From contig NZ_QYCN01000001.1 in assembly GCF_003583925.1 (NCBI RefSeq), positions 1-64,000 on the forward strand: DNA of 64,000 bases, written 5' to 3'. Under the pieces are notes generated by a model, which saw nothing but the letters and a program-made list of their open reading frames with translations, was not told the DNA's origin and ran no database searches. Source of the DNA: Hymenobacter rubripertinctus. Its GTDB lineage: Bacteria; Bacteroidota; Bacteroidia; Cytophagales; Hymenobacteraceae. Made by a program: the position numbers and the translations under genes. Positions 37,901 to 47,192 of the stretch are shown piece by piece. Positions within the stretch are counted from its first letter, which is position 1, and every line of letters starts with the position of its first letter.

Positions 37901-38893
37901 TTAAACCGATACAATCATGTACAGCGACACGCTCGAAATCACCACCCACAGCAGCACGCCCAGCGCGAACGGGCGGGGGCCAACGGCCCGGATGGTTTTG
38001 AGCGAGAGGCCCGCACCGATAAAGAACAGCGTGACCACGAGCCCCAACCGGGCCGCCTGCCCCAGCCAGGGACCCACGAGCCGGGTAGCGGGCACGTAGG
38101 TGTTGAGCAGCATGGCCCCGATGAAGCCCAGAATAAACCAGGGCAGCTTCACTTTCACATCTTTCTGCTTGAACAGGTACGCCGTGCCCAACGCCACCGG
38201 AATAATCCAGAGGGCGCGGGCCAGCTTGATGGTAGTAGCCACACCCAGCGCTTCGGAGCCATAAGCTGCTGCCGCGCCCACCACCGAGGAGGTATCGTGA
38301 ATGGCAATGGCGCACCAGAGGCCGAACTGCTGCTGGCTCATGGCCAGGGCGTGGCCGATGGGCGGGAAGGCGAACAAGGCCACCGCATTCAGCACGAACA
38401 CCGTGCCCAGGGCCACCGACATTTCCTCGTCTTTGGCCCCCACTACCGGCCCCACGGCGGCAATGGCCGAGCCCCCGCAGATGGCGGTGCCGCAGGAAAT
38501 CAGGTGCGTCACCACCCGGCCCAGCTTCAGCCAGCGGCCCACTATGTAGCCCAGGGCCAGCGTACCAAAAATGGAGGCGATGGTGAATAGCAGGCCCTGC
38601 CGCCCGGCCTGCACCGCCGCGTGGGCGTTCAGACCGAAGCCCAGCCCGATAACCGAGTATTGCAGCAGCTTGGCGGTGTACTTTTTGGTGAAGGCCGGGA
38701 AGGGGTTGCCCACCGTTTGGGCCAGCACCAACCCCAATGCCAGCGCCACCGGCGGCGAGGCCCAGGGAGTGAGGCAGAACACGAGCAGCAACCCGAACAC
38801 CACTTTCGGCAGCCAGCCTACGGGGGCCGGTGGCGGGTTGGAGCCCAGGGACGGGGCGGCGGAAACGAGGGGAGCAGTTGGGGCAGCGGGCAT
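37901..38893 (-). CDS. YeiH-family putative anion (sulfate) exporter
   Basis: From ATG 38893 the product is 330 residues with about ten membrane helices. The family motifs are present: LQYSVIGLGFGLN, LISCGTAICGGSAIAAVGPVV, and FIGAGLSLKTIRAVG near the end. Members are annotated as putative sulfate exporters, and regulation by LysR-type proteins (YeiE, CbbR-like) is common. Here the LysR gene is 73 bp upstream on the same strand, instead of divergent. The transported ion is not proven for the family. Confidence 0.88.
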   Translation of the reverse strand: MPAAPTAPLVSAAPSLGSNPPPAPVGWLPKVVFGLLLVFCLTPWASPPVALALGLVLAQTVGNPFPAFTKKYTAKLLQYSVIGLGFGLNAHAAVQAGRQGLLFTIASIFGTLALGYIVGRWLKLGRVVTHLISCGTAICGGSAIAAVGPVVGAKDEEMSVALGTVFVLNAVALFAFPPIGHALAMSQQQFGLWCAIAIHDTSSVVGAAAAYGSEALGVATTIKLARALWIIPVALGTAYLFKQKDVKVKLPWFILGFIGAMLLNTYVPATRLVGPWLGQAARLGLVVTLFFIGAGLSLKTIRAVGPRPFALGVLLWVVISSVSLYMIVSV

Positions 38894-38966
38894 GCAAGGG
38901 GGCAGAAAATCAGTCCCCAAAAGTACGGCGACCCGGCCTCGCCCGATAATCTAAAATAGTTATCGG

Positions 38967-39872
38967 CTATTGCTTCAGGTTATACTGCTGGCGCACGAAG
39001 CGCAGGAACCGTTCGGCGGGCCGGGTGAGGGGCTGGCCCTGCACCCAGAGGGCCTCAAACTGCCGGGGCAGGTGCAGGCCCGCCACCGGCACCTGCTCCA
39101 ACAGGCCCGCCGCCAGCTCCCGCGTCAGGGCCCGGCGCGAAACGAAACCCAGGGCCTCGGGAGCCGCTTCGAGGTAGGTTTTGATAGCTTCGGTGTTGTC
39201 GAAGTAGAACGCCACCTGCAAATTGGACAGCTTGATTTTCTGCTCCCGGAGCGCGAATTCCAGCACTTCCAGCGTGCCCGAGCCCCGCTCGCGCAGTACC
39301 AGCGGATGGGCCAGGGCCTCGGCCAGCGGCAGCGGCACGGCGGGCGGACCAGCGGCCGTGGCCCGGCGCACGGCCACCAGCTCGTCGGCCAGCAGGGGCT
39401 CGTAGTGCAGGTCGCGGCTCTTGGCCCGGCCCTCCACGAAACCCAGGTCGAGCTGGCCTTGCAGCAACGCCTCGGCAATTTGCTCAGAGTTGGCGTTGAG
39501 CAGCGTGAGCTCCAGGCGCGGGTAGCGGCGCTGGAAACCGGGCAGCAGCGCCGGCAGCTCGTACTGAGCCAGCGTGGTGCTGGCCCCCAGGCGCAGGCGG
39601 CCGGCCACCTCGCCGTGCAGCTCCTGGAGCTGATCGGTGAGCTGGGCGTGCAGGTGGGCTACTTCGTCGGCGTGGGCGAGTAGCAGGCGGCCGGCGTCGG
39701 TGAGGCTCACGCGGCCCGCGCGCCGCTCGAACAGGCGCTGGCCGTAGCTCGTTTCCAGTTCCCGCACGTGCTTGGTCACGGCGGGCTGGCTGATGTAGAG
39801 CTCCTGGGCCGCCTTGGTAAAGCTCAGGTGCCGGGCCACGGCCTGGAAAACGCGCAGTCGGAAGTCGGGCAT
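38967..39872 (-). CDS. LysR-family transcriptional regulator
   Basis: The product is 301 residues. The N-terminal winged helix is textbook (FRLRVFQAVARHLSFTKAAQELYISQPAVTKHVRELETSYGQRLFER). The effector domain begins GRLRLGASTTLAQYELPALLPGF, a start typical of the CysB/CbbR/YeiE branch, which senses small anions or metabolites. It probably controls the YeiH-type transporter directly downstream. Confidence 0.92.
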   Translation of the reverse strand: MPDFRLRVFQAVARHLSFTKAAQELYISQPAVTKHVRELETSYGQRLFERRAGRVSLTDAGRLLLAHADEVAHLHAQLTDQLQELHGEVAGRLRLGASTTLAQYELPALLPGFQRRYPRLELTLLNANSEQIAEALLQGQLDLGFVEGRAKSRDLHYEPLLADELVAVRRATAAGPPAVPLPLAEALAHPLVLRERGSGTLEVLEFALREQKIKLSNLQVAFYFDNTEAIKTYLEAAPEALGFVSRRALTRELAAGLLEQVPVAGLHLPRQFEALWVQGQPLTRPAERFLRFVRQQYNLKQ

Positions 39873-39899
39873 GGATTAAAGGTAGTAGACCTTTCGTTG

Positions 39900-40075
39900 C
39901 GCCTCACCCCCTAGCCCCCTACGCCGCTCGATGCGCGGAATGAAAAGGAGAGGGGGGACTAATTCTAATTTTTTAGTCTGATTCCAACTGCTTTATTTCT
40001 AGAAATCTAAAATCTAGTTCCCCCTCTCTTTTTCATTCCGCGCATCGAGCGGCGTAGGGGGTTAGGGGGTGAGGC
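39900..40075. repeat. Long palindrome with 60-bp arms
   Basis: The arms (39900-39961 and 40014-40075) pair over about 60 bp with roughly three mismatches. They contain CGCCTCACCCCCTA, CGCCGCTCGATGCGCGG and an A/G-rich inner end. The loop is AT-rich and about 52 bases. It fills most of the gap between the divergent LysR and S9 peptidase genes. Confidence 0.9.
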
Positions 40076-40147
40076 GAACGGAAGGCAAAATGACACCTGC
40101 CCAAGTCTTGGTTATCTTGCCCTCCGTTTCCACCCGAAATCCTAACG

Positions 40148-42205
40148 ATGCACAAACCACTTCTAACTGCTCTGCTCCTGCTGCCGTTGGCGGCCGCGGC
40201 CCAAACCACCTATACGCCCGAGCTGCTGCTGAAACTCGGCCGCCTGGGCGAAATGCAGGTGTCGCCGGACCAGAAAACGGTGGCCTACACCGTCACGCGC
40301 TACTCGCTCTCCGACAACAAGGGCCAGTCGGATATCTGGCTGGTGCCCACCAGCGGCGGCGCGGCCCGCCAGCTGACCAACACGCCCGCGACCTCCGAAA
40401 ACACGCTCAACTGGCGCGCCGATGGCAAGCTGACCTTTATGAGCAGTGAGGGCGGCTCGGACCAGCTCTACGTGATGAATGCCGACGGCTCGGGCAAGCA
40501 ACTGCTGAGCAGCTTCGGGGCCGATGAAGGCGTAGCCAACCTCAAGTACGCGCCCAAGGGCAATTTCATCCTCTATACCCAGGACGTAAAAACCGGTAAA
40601 TCGGTGCAGGACTGGTACCCGGATCTGCCCAAGGCCGACGCCAAAATCATCGACGACCTCAACTACCGCCACTGGAGCAGCTGGGACGATTATAAGGTGT
40701 CGCACGTCTATTTCCAGCCCGTGGGCACCGATGGCAAGCCCGTCGGCAGCGGCAAAGACATCATGGCTGGCGAGAAGTTCGACGCGCCGCTGCAGCCGTT
40801 TGGCGGCTCCGAGCAGCTGGCATTTTCGCCCGACGGCTACTCGCTGGCTTACACCTCGCGCAAGCTCACGGGTAAGGCCGAGGCCGAAAGCACCAACTCC
40901 GACATCTACCTCTACGATATCCGCACGGGCCAGACGCGCAACCTGAGCGAGGGCCTGGGCGGCTACGATACCGAGCCGGTTTTCTCACCCGATGGCTCCC
41001 AGATAGCCTGGCTGAGCATGGCCACGCCCGGCTTCGAGTCGGACCGCAACGGCATTGTGGTGTATGATTTCAAGACTAAAAAACGCCAGGACGTAACGGC
41101 CGGTTCGGAGCAGGCGGCCGGCAATCTGCGCTGGAGCGCCGACGGCAAAACTATCTACTTCGCCAGCGCGCTGGCCGGCACCCAGCAGATTTTTATGGTG
41201 CCCGCGAAAGGCGGTAAGGTGAAGCAGCTCACCAAAGGCGCGTTCAACTACAACGGCTTCGAGCTGGTGGGTAAGGATGCGGTTATCGTGAACAAAACCA
41301 CCCAGGCCAGCCCCGCCGACTTGGTGCGCGTGGACCTGAAATCGGGCCGCGAAACGGCGCTGACCAACATCAACCAGGCCGAGCTGGCGGGCGTGAAAAC
41401 CGGCAAGCTGGAGTCGCGGATGGTGACCACCACCGACGGCAAGCAGATGCAGGTGTACGTGACCTTCCCGCCCGGTTTCGACCCGGCCAAGAAGTACCCG
41501 ACCCTGCTTTACTGCCAGGGCGGCCCCCAGAGCCCCATTTCGCAGAGCTTCTCGTACCGCTGGAATTTCCAGCTGATGGCGGCCCAGGGCTACATTGTGG
41601 TGGCCCCCAACCGGCGCGGCCTGCCCGGCTTCGGCACCGAGTGGAACAACAGCATCTCGGGCGACTGGGGCGGCCAGCCCATCCGCGACTACCTCTCGGC
41701 CATTGATGCGGTGAGCCAGGAAGCCTACGTGGACAAGGACCGGCGCGGCTGCGTGGGGGCCAGCTACGGCGGCTACTCGGTGTACCAGCTGGCCGGCAAG
41801 CATGAGGGTCGTTTCAAGACGTTTATTGCCCACGCCGGCCTCTACAACCTCACCAGCTGGTACCCCAGCACCGAGGAAATGTTCTTCGCCAAGCATGACA
41901 TCGGCGGCGCGCCCTGGGAGTCGCCCCAGCACAAGAGCTACACCGAGTTCAACCCCCAGCAGTTCGCCCAGAATTGGGATACGCCCATCCTGGTCATCCA
42001 CGGCGCCAAAGATTTCCGGGTGCCCGAGGGGCAGGGTATGGAAGCCTTCGGCACGGCCCAGCTGCGCGGCATTCCGAGCCGTTTCCTGTACTTCCCCAAC
42101 GAGGGCCACTGGATTTCCAAGCCCCAGAACGCGGTGCTCTGGAACCGCGTGTTTTTTGAGTGGCTCGGCCGCACGCTGAAGCCCGAGGGCCCGGCGCAGC
42201 GGTAG
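40148..42205 (+). CDS. S9-family prolyl oligopeptidase-type peptidase
   Basis: The product is 685 residues with a signal peptide (LLTALLLLPLAAAAQ). Residues of about 30-400 form a WD40-like beta-propeller (QVSPDQKTVAYTVTRY, LAFSPDGYSLAYTSR, PVFSPDGSQIAWLS). The C-terminal alpha/beta hydrolase has the nucleophile motif GCVGASYGGYSVYQ, the Asp in VIHGAKDFRVP and the His in PNEGHWISKP. It resembles Dpp4/Dpp5-type dipeptidyl peptidases that trim extracellular peptides in the periplasm. A single gene ending in a terminator at 42230-42266. Confidence 0.92.
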   Translation: MHKPLLTALLLLPLAAAAQTTYTPELLLKLGRLGEMQVSPDQKTVAYTVTRYSLSDNKGQSDIWLVPTSGGAARQLTNTPATSENTLNWRADGKLTFMSSEGGSDQLYVMNADGSGKQLLSSFGADEGVANLKYAPKGNFILYTQDVKTGKSVQDWYPDLPKADAKIIDDLNYRHWSSWDDYKVSHVYFQPVGTDGKPVGSGKDIMAGEKFDAPLQPFGGSEQLAFSPDGYSLAYTSRKLTGKAEAESTNSDIYLYDIRTGQTRNLSEGLGGYDTEPVFSPDGSQIAWLSMATPGFESDRNGIVVYDFKTKKRQDVTAGSEQAAGNLRWSADGKTIYFASALAGTQQIFMVPAKGGKVKQLTKGAFNYNGFELVGKDAVIVNKTTQASPADLVRVDLKSGRETALTNINQAELAGVKTGKLESRMVTTTDGKQMQVYVTFPPGFDPAKKYPTLLYCQGGPQSPISQSFSYRWNFQLMAAQGYIVVAPNRRGLPGFGTEWNNSISGDWGGQPIRDYLSAIDAVSQEAYVDKDRRGCVGASYGGYSVYQLAGKHEGRFKTFIAHAGLYNLTSWYPSTEEMFFAKHDIGGAPWESPQHKSYTEFNPQQFAQNWDTPILVIHGAKDFRVPEGQGMEAFGTAQLRGIPSRFLYFPNEGHWISKPQNAVLWNRVFFEWLGRTLKPEGPAQR

Positions 42206-42229
42206 GTTGCTCGTTGCCGATTAACCCCT

Positions 42230-42266
42230 AGCCCGCCGACGCCCATGCGTCGGCGGGCTTTGTTTT
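42230..42266 (+). terminator. Terminator of the S9 peptidase gene
   Basis: A perfect 13-bp GC-rich stem with a 4-base loop, then TTGTTTT. Confidence 0.88.
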
Positions 42267-42310
42267 GGGGTGATTCGGCGAGTTAGCGGCACTATTCCCG
42301 GCTGACGGCG

Positions 42311-42342
42311 TTGGGCCAGGCAACCCCGGGGGCGTATCTTGG
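42311..42342 (+). promoter_or_regulatory. Putative amylase promoter
   Basis: TTGG at 42311-42314 and TATCTTGG at 42335-42342, 20 bp apart, with the ATG 30 bp downstream. The same boxes and spacing occur at 10913-10944. Confidence 0.5.
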
Positions 42343-42371
42343 TCCCTGGTTTCCGACTGATTTTTGCCCGC

Positions 42372-44939
42372 ATGAAACAACTCGTACTTCTTTTGGCCCT
42401 GCTGAGCGGGGCGCTCCACCTGCGGGCCACCCCGCTCACGTTCCGGGTCGATATGCGCCAGCTCACGGTTTCGGCCGCCGGGGTGCACGTGGCGGGCACC
42501 TTCCAGAAAGCCGCCGGGTACGCCGCCGACTGGAACCCGGCTACCACGGCCCTCACCGACCCCGATGGGGATAATGTGTACGAGTTGACGGTGAACGTGC
42601 CAGCCGGCAGCTACCGCTACAAATTCATCAACGGCAACGCCTGGGGCGGGGCCGAGCCCGTGCCGGCTACCTGCGGCCAGGACGACGGCGGCGGCAACTA
42701 CAACCGCATGGTGACGGTGGGCTCCTCGGCCCTGCGCCTGCCGGCAATTGCCTTCAACGGCTGCGCTACCCGGCTGCGCTTTATAGTGAACATGCAGGGC
42801 CAGACGGTTTCGGCCGCCGGCATCCATGTGGCTGGCAATTTCCAGGCGCTGGCCGGCTACCCCACCGACTGGGACCCAGCCGCCACTACGCTCACCGACG
42901 ACAACGCCGACGGCGTGTACGAGGCCGAAGTGCAGCTGCCTGCCCCGGGCCGCTTCCAGTACAAGTTCATCAATGGCGACACCTGGGCCGGGGCCGAAAT
43001 TGTGCCGGCTGGCTGCGGCCAGGATGATGGCAGCGGCAACCGTAACCGCACCGCCGATGCCCTCCAGGATGCCAACGTGGTCGGGCCGGTATGCTTCAGC
43101 AGCTGCGCCAGCTGCGGGGCCTCGCCCACCAACTACACCACCCATTGGTGGAACGACGCCGTGTTTTATGAGGTGTTCGTGCGCAGCTTCTACGACAGCA
43201 ACGGCGACGGCAAGGGCGACTTTAAGGGCCTGATGCAGAAGCTCGACTACCTCAACGACGGCGACCCGGCCACCACCACCGACCTGGGCGTAACGGCCCT
43301 GTGGCTGATGCCCATGATGGAGTCGCCGAGCTACCATGGCTACGACGTGACCAACTACCAGGCCACCGAGCCCGATTACGGCACCATGGCCGAGTTCGAG
43401 GCGTTCATGGCCGCCGCCCACGCCCGCGGCATCAAAGTCATTATCGACCTCGTGCTCAACCACTCCTCCGACCAGCACCCCTGGTTCACGCAGGCGGCCG
43501 GCAGCGCCACCAGCCCCTACCGCGACTGGTACCGGTGGTCGGCTACGAAACCCAGCTACTCGGGACCCTGGGGCCAGACGGTGTGGCACCCGCGCAACGG
43601 CAGCTACTACTACGGCATTTTCTGGAGCGGCATGCCCGACCTGAACTGGAACAACCCCGACCTGAAAAAAACCATGTGGGACGCCACCCGCTTCTGGCTC
43701 AACAAGGGCGTGGACGGCTACCGACTCGACGCCGTGAAATACCTCGCCGAAAACGGCCCGACCCTGGAAGACACCCCTGCCACCCTCGACCTGCTCCACG
43801 AGTTCAACGGCGTGGTGAAGCAGGCCAACGCCAACGCCTTTACCGTGGGCGAGGCGTGGTCGCAAACCCCGGCCGTGTTGCCCTACGTGACCAACAACCG
43901 GCTGGACGTGTGCTTTGAATTTGATCTGGCTGAAGCCATCGTGAATGGGGTGAGCTCGGGCAGCGCGGCCGGGCTGCGCAGTCAGTTGCAATTGGTAGAT
44001 GCCACCTACCCCAAGCTCCAGTACGCCACCTTCCTCACCAACCACGACCAGAACCGGGTGCTGGGCCAGCTCGGTGGCAACCTGGCCCGCATGAAGCAGG
44101 CGGCGGCCCTCTACCTCTCGATGCCCGGCGTGCCCTTCCTGTACTATGGCGAGGAAGTGGGCCTGCTCGGTAGCGGGGCCGATGAGGAAAAGCGCAAGCC
44201 CATGCAGTGGACGGCGGGTACCAATGCCGGCTTCAGCACCGGCACGCCCTGGCGCAGCCTCAACAGCAACTACGCCCAGTTCAACGTGGCCACCCAGACC
44301 GCCGACCCGGCTTCGCTGCTCAACCACTACAAAAAGCTGATTGCTCTGCGCACCACCCACGAAACGCTGCGCAAGGGCTACCTGCTACCCGTAACCACCA
44401 CCGGCGCCAGCCTGCTGGGCTATGCCCGCGTGTACGGCACGGAGGGCGTTGTAGTAGCCGCCAACCTGGGCGGCAGTGCCATCAGTCAGCCGAAGTTCAC
44501 GCTCCCGCTCTCGTCGTTGCCAGCGGGTGGTTACCGGGTCACGGAGCTTTACTCGGGCCAGGCCGTTGGCACGCTCACGCTCGATGCCCAGGGTGGGTTC
44601 AGCAGCTGGCAGCCCACGGGCCTCGGGGCACTGGGGGCCAACGCTACCTGGCTGCTGCGCCTCATGCCCCAAACGGTTACCGGCACCCAACCGGCCCGGT
44701 CGCTTTCGGCCCGGCTCTTCCCCAACCCGGCCCGCCAGCAGGCCCAGGTGGTGGTCGCCGATCCGGCCGCCCACACCACCATCACCGTGTTCGATCTGCG
44801 CGGCCAGCTCCGCCAGCAGGCCACCTTCAGCGGCCCCCACTACCAGCTCGATACCAACGCCTGGCCCGCCGGCACCTACCTGGTGCGCGTGCAATCCGGC
44901 AAGCGCACCACGGTGCAGCGGCTGGTGGTGGTGCCGTAG
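42372..44939 (+). CDS. Secreted GH13 alpha-amylase with type IX secretion signal
   Basis: From ATG 42372 the product is 855 residues. After a signal peptide (LVLLLALLSGALHLRA) come two similar starch-binding-like domains (TFRVDMRQLTVSAAGVHVAGTFQ near 25 and FIVNMQGQTVSAAGIHVAGNFQ near 140). The GH13 barrel spans about 260-690, with VIIDLVLNHSSDQHPWF, the nucleophile in GYRLDAVKYL, the acid in FTVGEAWS and the stabiliser in FLTNHDQNR. The last 80 residues (LSARLFPNPARQQAQVVV … GTYLVRVQSGKRTTVQRLVVVP) are a type A T9SS sorting domain. It should hydrolyse alpha-glucans such as starch outside the cell or on its surface. Its own promoter is proposed at 42311-42342. Confidence 0.95.
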   Translation: MKQLVLLLALLSGALHLRATPLTFRVDMRQLTVSAAGVHVAGTFQKAAGYAADWNPATTALTDPDGDNVYELTVNVPAGSYRYKFINGNAWGGAEPVPATCGQDDGGGNYNRMVTVGSSALRLPAIAFNGCATRLRFIVNMQGQTVSAAGIHVAGNFQALAGYPTDWDPAATTLTDDNADGVYEAEVQLPAPGRFQYKFINGDTWAGAEIVPAGCGQDDGSGNRNRTADALQDANVVGPVCFSSCASCGASPTNYTTHWWNDAVFYEVFVRSFYDSNGDGKGDFKGLMQKLDYLNDGDPATTTDLGVTALWLMPMMESPSYHGYDVTNYQATEPDYGTMAEFEAFMAAAHARGIKVIIDLVLNHSSDQHPWFTQAAGSATSPYRDWYRWSATKPSYSGPWGQTVWHPRNGSYYYGIFWSGMPDLNWNNPDLKKTMWDATRFWLNKGVDGYRLDAVKYLAENGPTLEDTPATLDLLHEFNGVVKQANANAFTVGEAWSQTPAVLPYVTNNRLDVCFEFDLAEAIVNGVSSGSAAGLRSQLQLVDATYPKLQYATFLTNHDQNRVLGQLGGNLARMKQAAALYLSMPGVPFLYYGEEVGLLGSGADEEKRKPMQWTAGTNAGFSTGTPWRSLNSNYAQFNVATQTADPASLLNHYKKLIALRTTHETLRKGYLLPVTTTGASLLGYARVYGTEGVVVAANLGGSAISQPKFTLPLSSLPAGGYRVTELYSGQAVGTLTLDAQGGFSSWQPTGLGALGANATWLLRLMPQTVTGTQPARSLSARLFPNPARQQAQVVVADPAAHTTITVFDLRGQLRQQATFSGPHYQLDTNAWPAGTYLVRVQSGKRTTVQRLVVVP

Positions 44940-45026
44940 CCGCGCCAGAACCGGCAGTGGGAAAGCAGGAACGAGGGAAAAAAAACGTCATTCCCCGCGC
45001 CGTTCGGTACAACGTTCTTTTTCAGC

Positions 45027-45236
45027 TTAGCACTTACACACTTGGTGCGTTCTAGCCCCGGAGGGGCGACATATCGGTAGCCACCCTCTTTGTCTGCCAG
45101 GCATAAGCCCCAGCGGGGCGGCATCAATCGTTCAACGGCCGATATCGCCCCGCTGGGGCTTTCCTGTTCTCTGCTCTACTACTACCGATATGCCGCCCCT
45201 CCGGGGCTAGAACGCACCAAGTGCGTAAGTGCTAAG
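45027..45236. repeat. Nested palindrome 1 of the 44940-45685 gap
   Basis: The outer arms (45027-45080 and 45182-45236) pair over about 55 bp with a few mismatches and contain CTAGCCCCGGAGGGGCG. An inner perfect 16-bp stem (45105-45120 with 45146-45161, AAGCCCCAGCGGGGCG) sits in the loop. A lone half of the GTCATTC-type element (AACGTCATTCCCC) lies just before it at 44984-44996. Confidence 0.9.
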
Positions 45237-45244
45237 AAACTCAA

Positions 45245-45383
45245 GTTGCGCAGAACGGTGTAGGGGCGGGGCTTGCCCCCGCCCGCCGTTGCACAGCACC
45301 GTTGAACGGTAGGTAACGGCCCGCAACGCCTCGTTATGACGGCGGGCGGGGGCAAGCCCCGCCCCTATACCGTTCTGCGCAAC
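45245..45383. repeat. Palindrome 2 of the 44940-45685 gap
   Basis: The 45-bp arms 45245-45289 and 45339-45383 differ at one position. They contain GGGGCGGGGCTTGCCCC, itself a small hairpin. Confidence 0.93.
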
Positions 45384-45426
45384 CCACTCCGCAACTTGGG
45401 TTAAGAAAGGAAATTTAGCTATCCAA

Positions 45427-45520
45427 CTCAGCCCCGCAGGTTGTACATGTTTTTTCAGTTTTTGAAGACTACCGGTACAGCTCCTCTTCGGCGCTGTACC
45501 GGTAGTCTACGGGGCTGAGC
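45427..45520. repeat. Nested palindrome 3 of the 44940-45685 gap
   Basis: An outer 10-bp pair (CTCAGCCCCG at 45427-45436 with 45511-45520) encloses a perfect 16-bp pair (AGACTACCGGTACAGC at 45466-45481 with 45493-45508). The rest of the gap up to 45685 has no gene. Confidence 0.9.
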
Positions 45521-45685
45521 AGGCGTGGAAAAGCCAGGGGCAGCGGTTGGCCGCCGGCGCGGCAGGGCTAAAATTTACCGGGCGCACGTTCTACGAGTGT
45601 TCTGTCCTACTTTGCCCCTCCCAAATCTGCGGTAACCCCGCGGCGGTTGCTTCGTTCTTTTCCTTACCTCATTCTACCACTCCAT

Positions 45686-47191
45686 ATGACTCTACGACTC
45701 CCCTCCCTGCTGCTGGCCGGACTGCTGCTGGCCGCTGCCCCCGCCGCCACGGCCCAGCAGCGCCGCCCGCCCGCTGTGAAAGCCACTCAAGCTAAAAACG
45801 CGGTGGCGGCCATCCGGGAATCCGACCTGAAACGCGACCTGTTCGCGCTGGGCGGTGATAAGTACCGGGGCCGCGAGGGCGGCACACTCGATGAATTGCG
45901 GGCCTCGGCCTGGCTGGCCGAGCAGATGCGGGCCATTGGGGCGGAGCCGGCCGGCGACAATGGCACTTACTTCCAGTTTTTCGAGCTGCGACGGACCCGC
46001 CTTACGCCAGCCAGTACCCTCACCATCGGGAGCCACGCGCTGCGGCCCGGCCACGATGCCGTGGTAGTAGCTCCCACCAACGCGCACTTCACGGCCAAGC
46101 TGGTGTTCGTGGGCACGGGCACGCCGGCCGAGCTGGCGAAAGCCAAAATCAAGGGCAAAGCCGTGGCCGTGCAGCTTTCGGGCGCGCCCACCGACGGCAT
46201 CAGCTACCGCCGCTACCTGTTCGGGAAGCTGCGCGAACAGGCTGCCGAGCTGGTGAAGGCCGGTGCGGTGGCCGTGGTCTTCGTGTCGGATAAGCCGGCT
46301 CAGGCCGTATACGACCATTGGAGCCATATTTTTGAGCGCGGCCGTTACGGCCTGCCCGCCGATGAGTCGGTGAAAATCGTGGGCGACCAGGTTCCGGTGG
46401 CGTGGCTGCCGATGTCGGCTGCGGAGTGGATTGGCCAGGGGGGCCAGCAGTTCAGCACCGACCTGAAGGCCGAGAGCTTCACGTATCCTTCGGTGAATAT
46501 CGTGGCCAGAATTCCCGGCACCGATGGGCAGTTGAAAAAGGAGAACGTGCTTTTCAGCACCCACCAGGACCACGACGGCGTGCGCGCCGCCGTGGCGGGC
46601 GACTCGATTTACAATGGGGCCGACGACAACGCTACCGGCTGCGTGGCTCTGCTGGCCCTCATGCGGGCCTTTAAGCAGCAGCCGGCCAAGCGTACGGCCT
46701 TGTTCGTGTACCACGGGGCCGAAGAGCGCGGGCTGTTGGGTTCCCGCTATTTTTCGTACCAGCCCACCGTGCCCAAGACCAGCATCGTGGCCGTGCTCAA
46801 CGCCGAAATGATGGGCCGCAACGCCCCCGATTCGGCCGCCCTGCTGGGCTCCACTCCGCCCCACCTCAACTCCTCCGACCTCGTGCAAACGGCCCTGGCC
46901 GCCAACCAGGCCGGCCCCCAGTTCAAGCTCGACACCGAGTGGGACAAGGCCACCCACCCCGAGGGCTGGTACTTCCGCTCCGACCACCTGCCCTACGCCC
47001 GCCTGGGCATCCCGGCCATCATGTACACCTCGCTGCTGCACGCCGACTACCACACGCCCCTCGACGAGCCCGCCCGCATCGACTACGCCAAGCTGCTGCG
47101 CATGACGCAGTGGATGTACCTCACCGGCTGGGCCGTAGCCAACCGCCCCGCGCCCCCGGCCCGCGAACCCGGTTTCAGGCTGGAACGGTAG
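45686..47191 (+). CDS. M28-family metallopeptidase with PA-type domain
   Basis: From ATG 45686 the product is 501 residues with a signal peptide (LLLAGLLLAAAPAATAQ). A protease-associated-like segment lies at about 120-260 (AKLVFVGTGTPAELAKAKIKGKAVAV). The M28 zinc ligands are visible: LFSTHQDHDGV, IYNGADDNATGCVALL, YHGAEERGLLGS, AVLNAEMMGR and HADYHTPLDEP. It is probably a periplasmic or secreted aminopeptidase. The stop codon TAG is followed within 2 bp by octamer repeats. Confidence 0.92.
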   Translation: MTLRLPSLLLAGLLLAAAPAATAQQRRPPAVKATQAKNAVAAIRESDLKRDLFALGGDKYRGREGGTLDELRASAWLAEQMRAIGAEPAGDNGTYFQFFELRRTRLTPASTLTIGSHALRPGHDAVVVAPTNAHFTAKLVFVGTGTPAELAKAKIKGKAVAVQLSGAPTDGISYRRYLFGKLREQAAELVKAGAVAVVFVSDKPAQAVYDHWSHIFERGRYGLPADESVKIVGDQVPVAWLPMSAAEWIGQGGQQFSTDLKAESFTYPSVNIVARIPGTDGQLKKENVLFSTHQDHDGVRAAVAGDSIYNGADDNATGCVALLALMRAFKQQPAKRTALFVYHGAEERGLLGSRYFSYQPTVPKTSIVAVLNAEMMGRNAPDSAALLGSTPPHLNSSDLVQTALAANQAGPQFKLDTEWDKATHPEGWYFRSDHLPYARLGIPAIMYTSLLHADYHTPLDEPARIDYAKLLRMTQWMYLTGWAVANRPAPPAREPGFRLER

Positions 47192-47192
47192 C

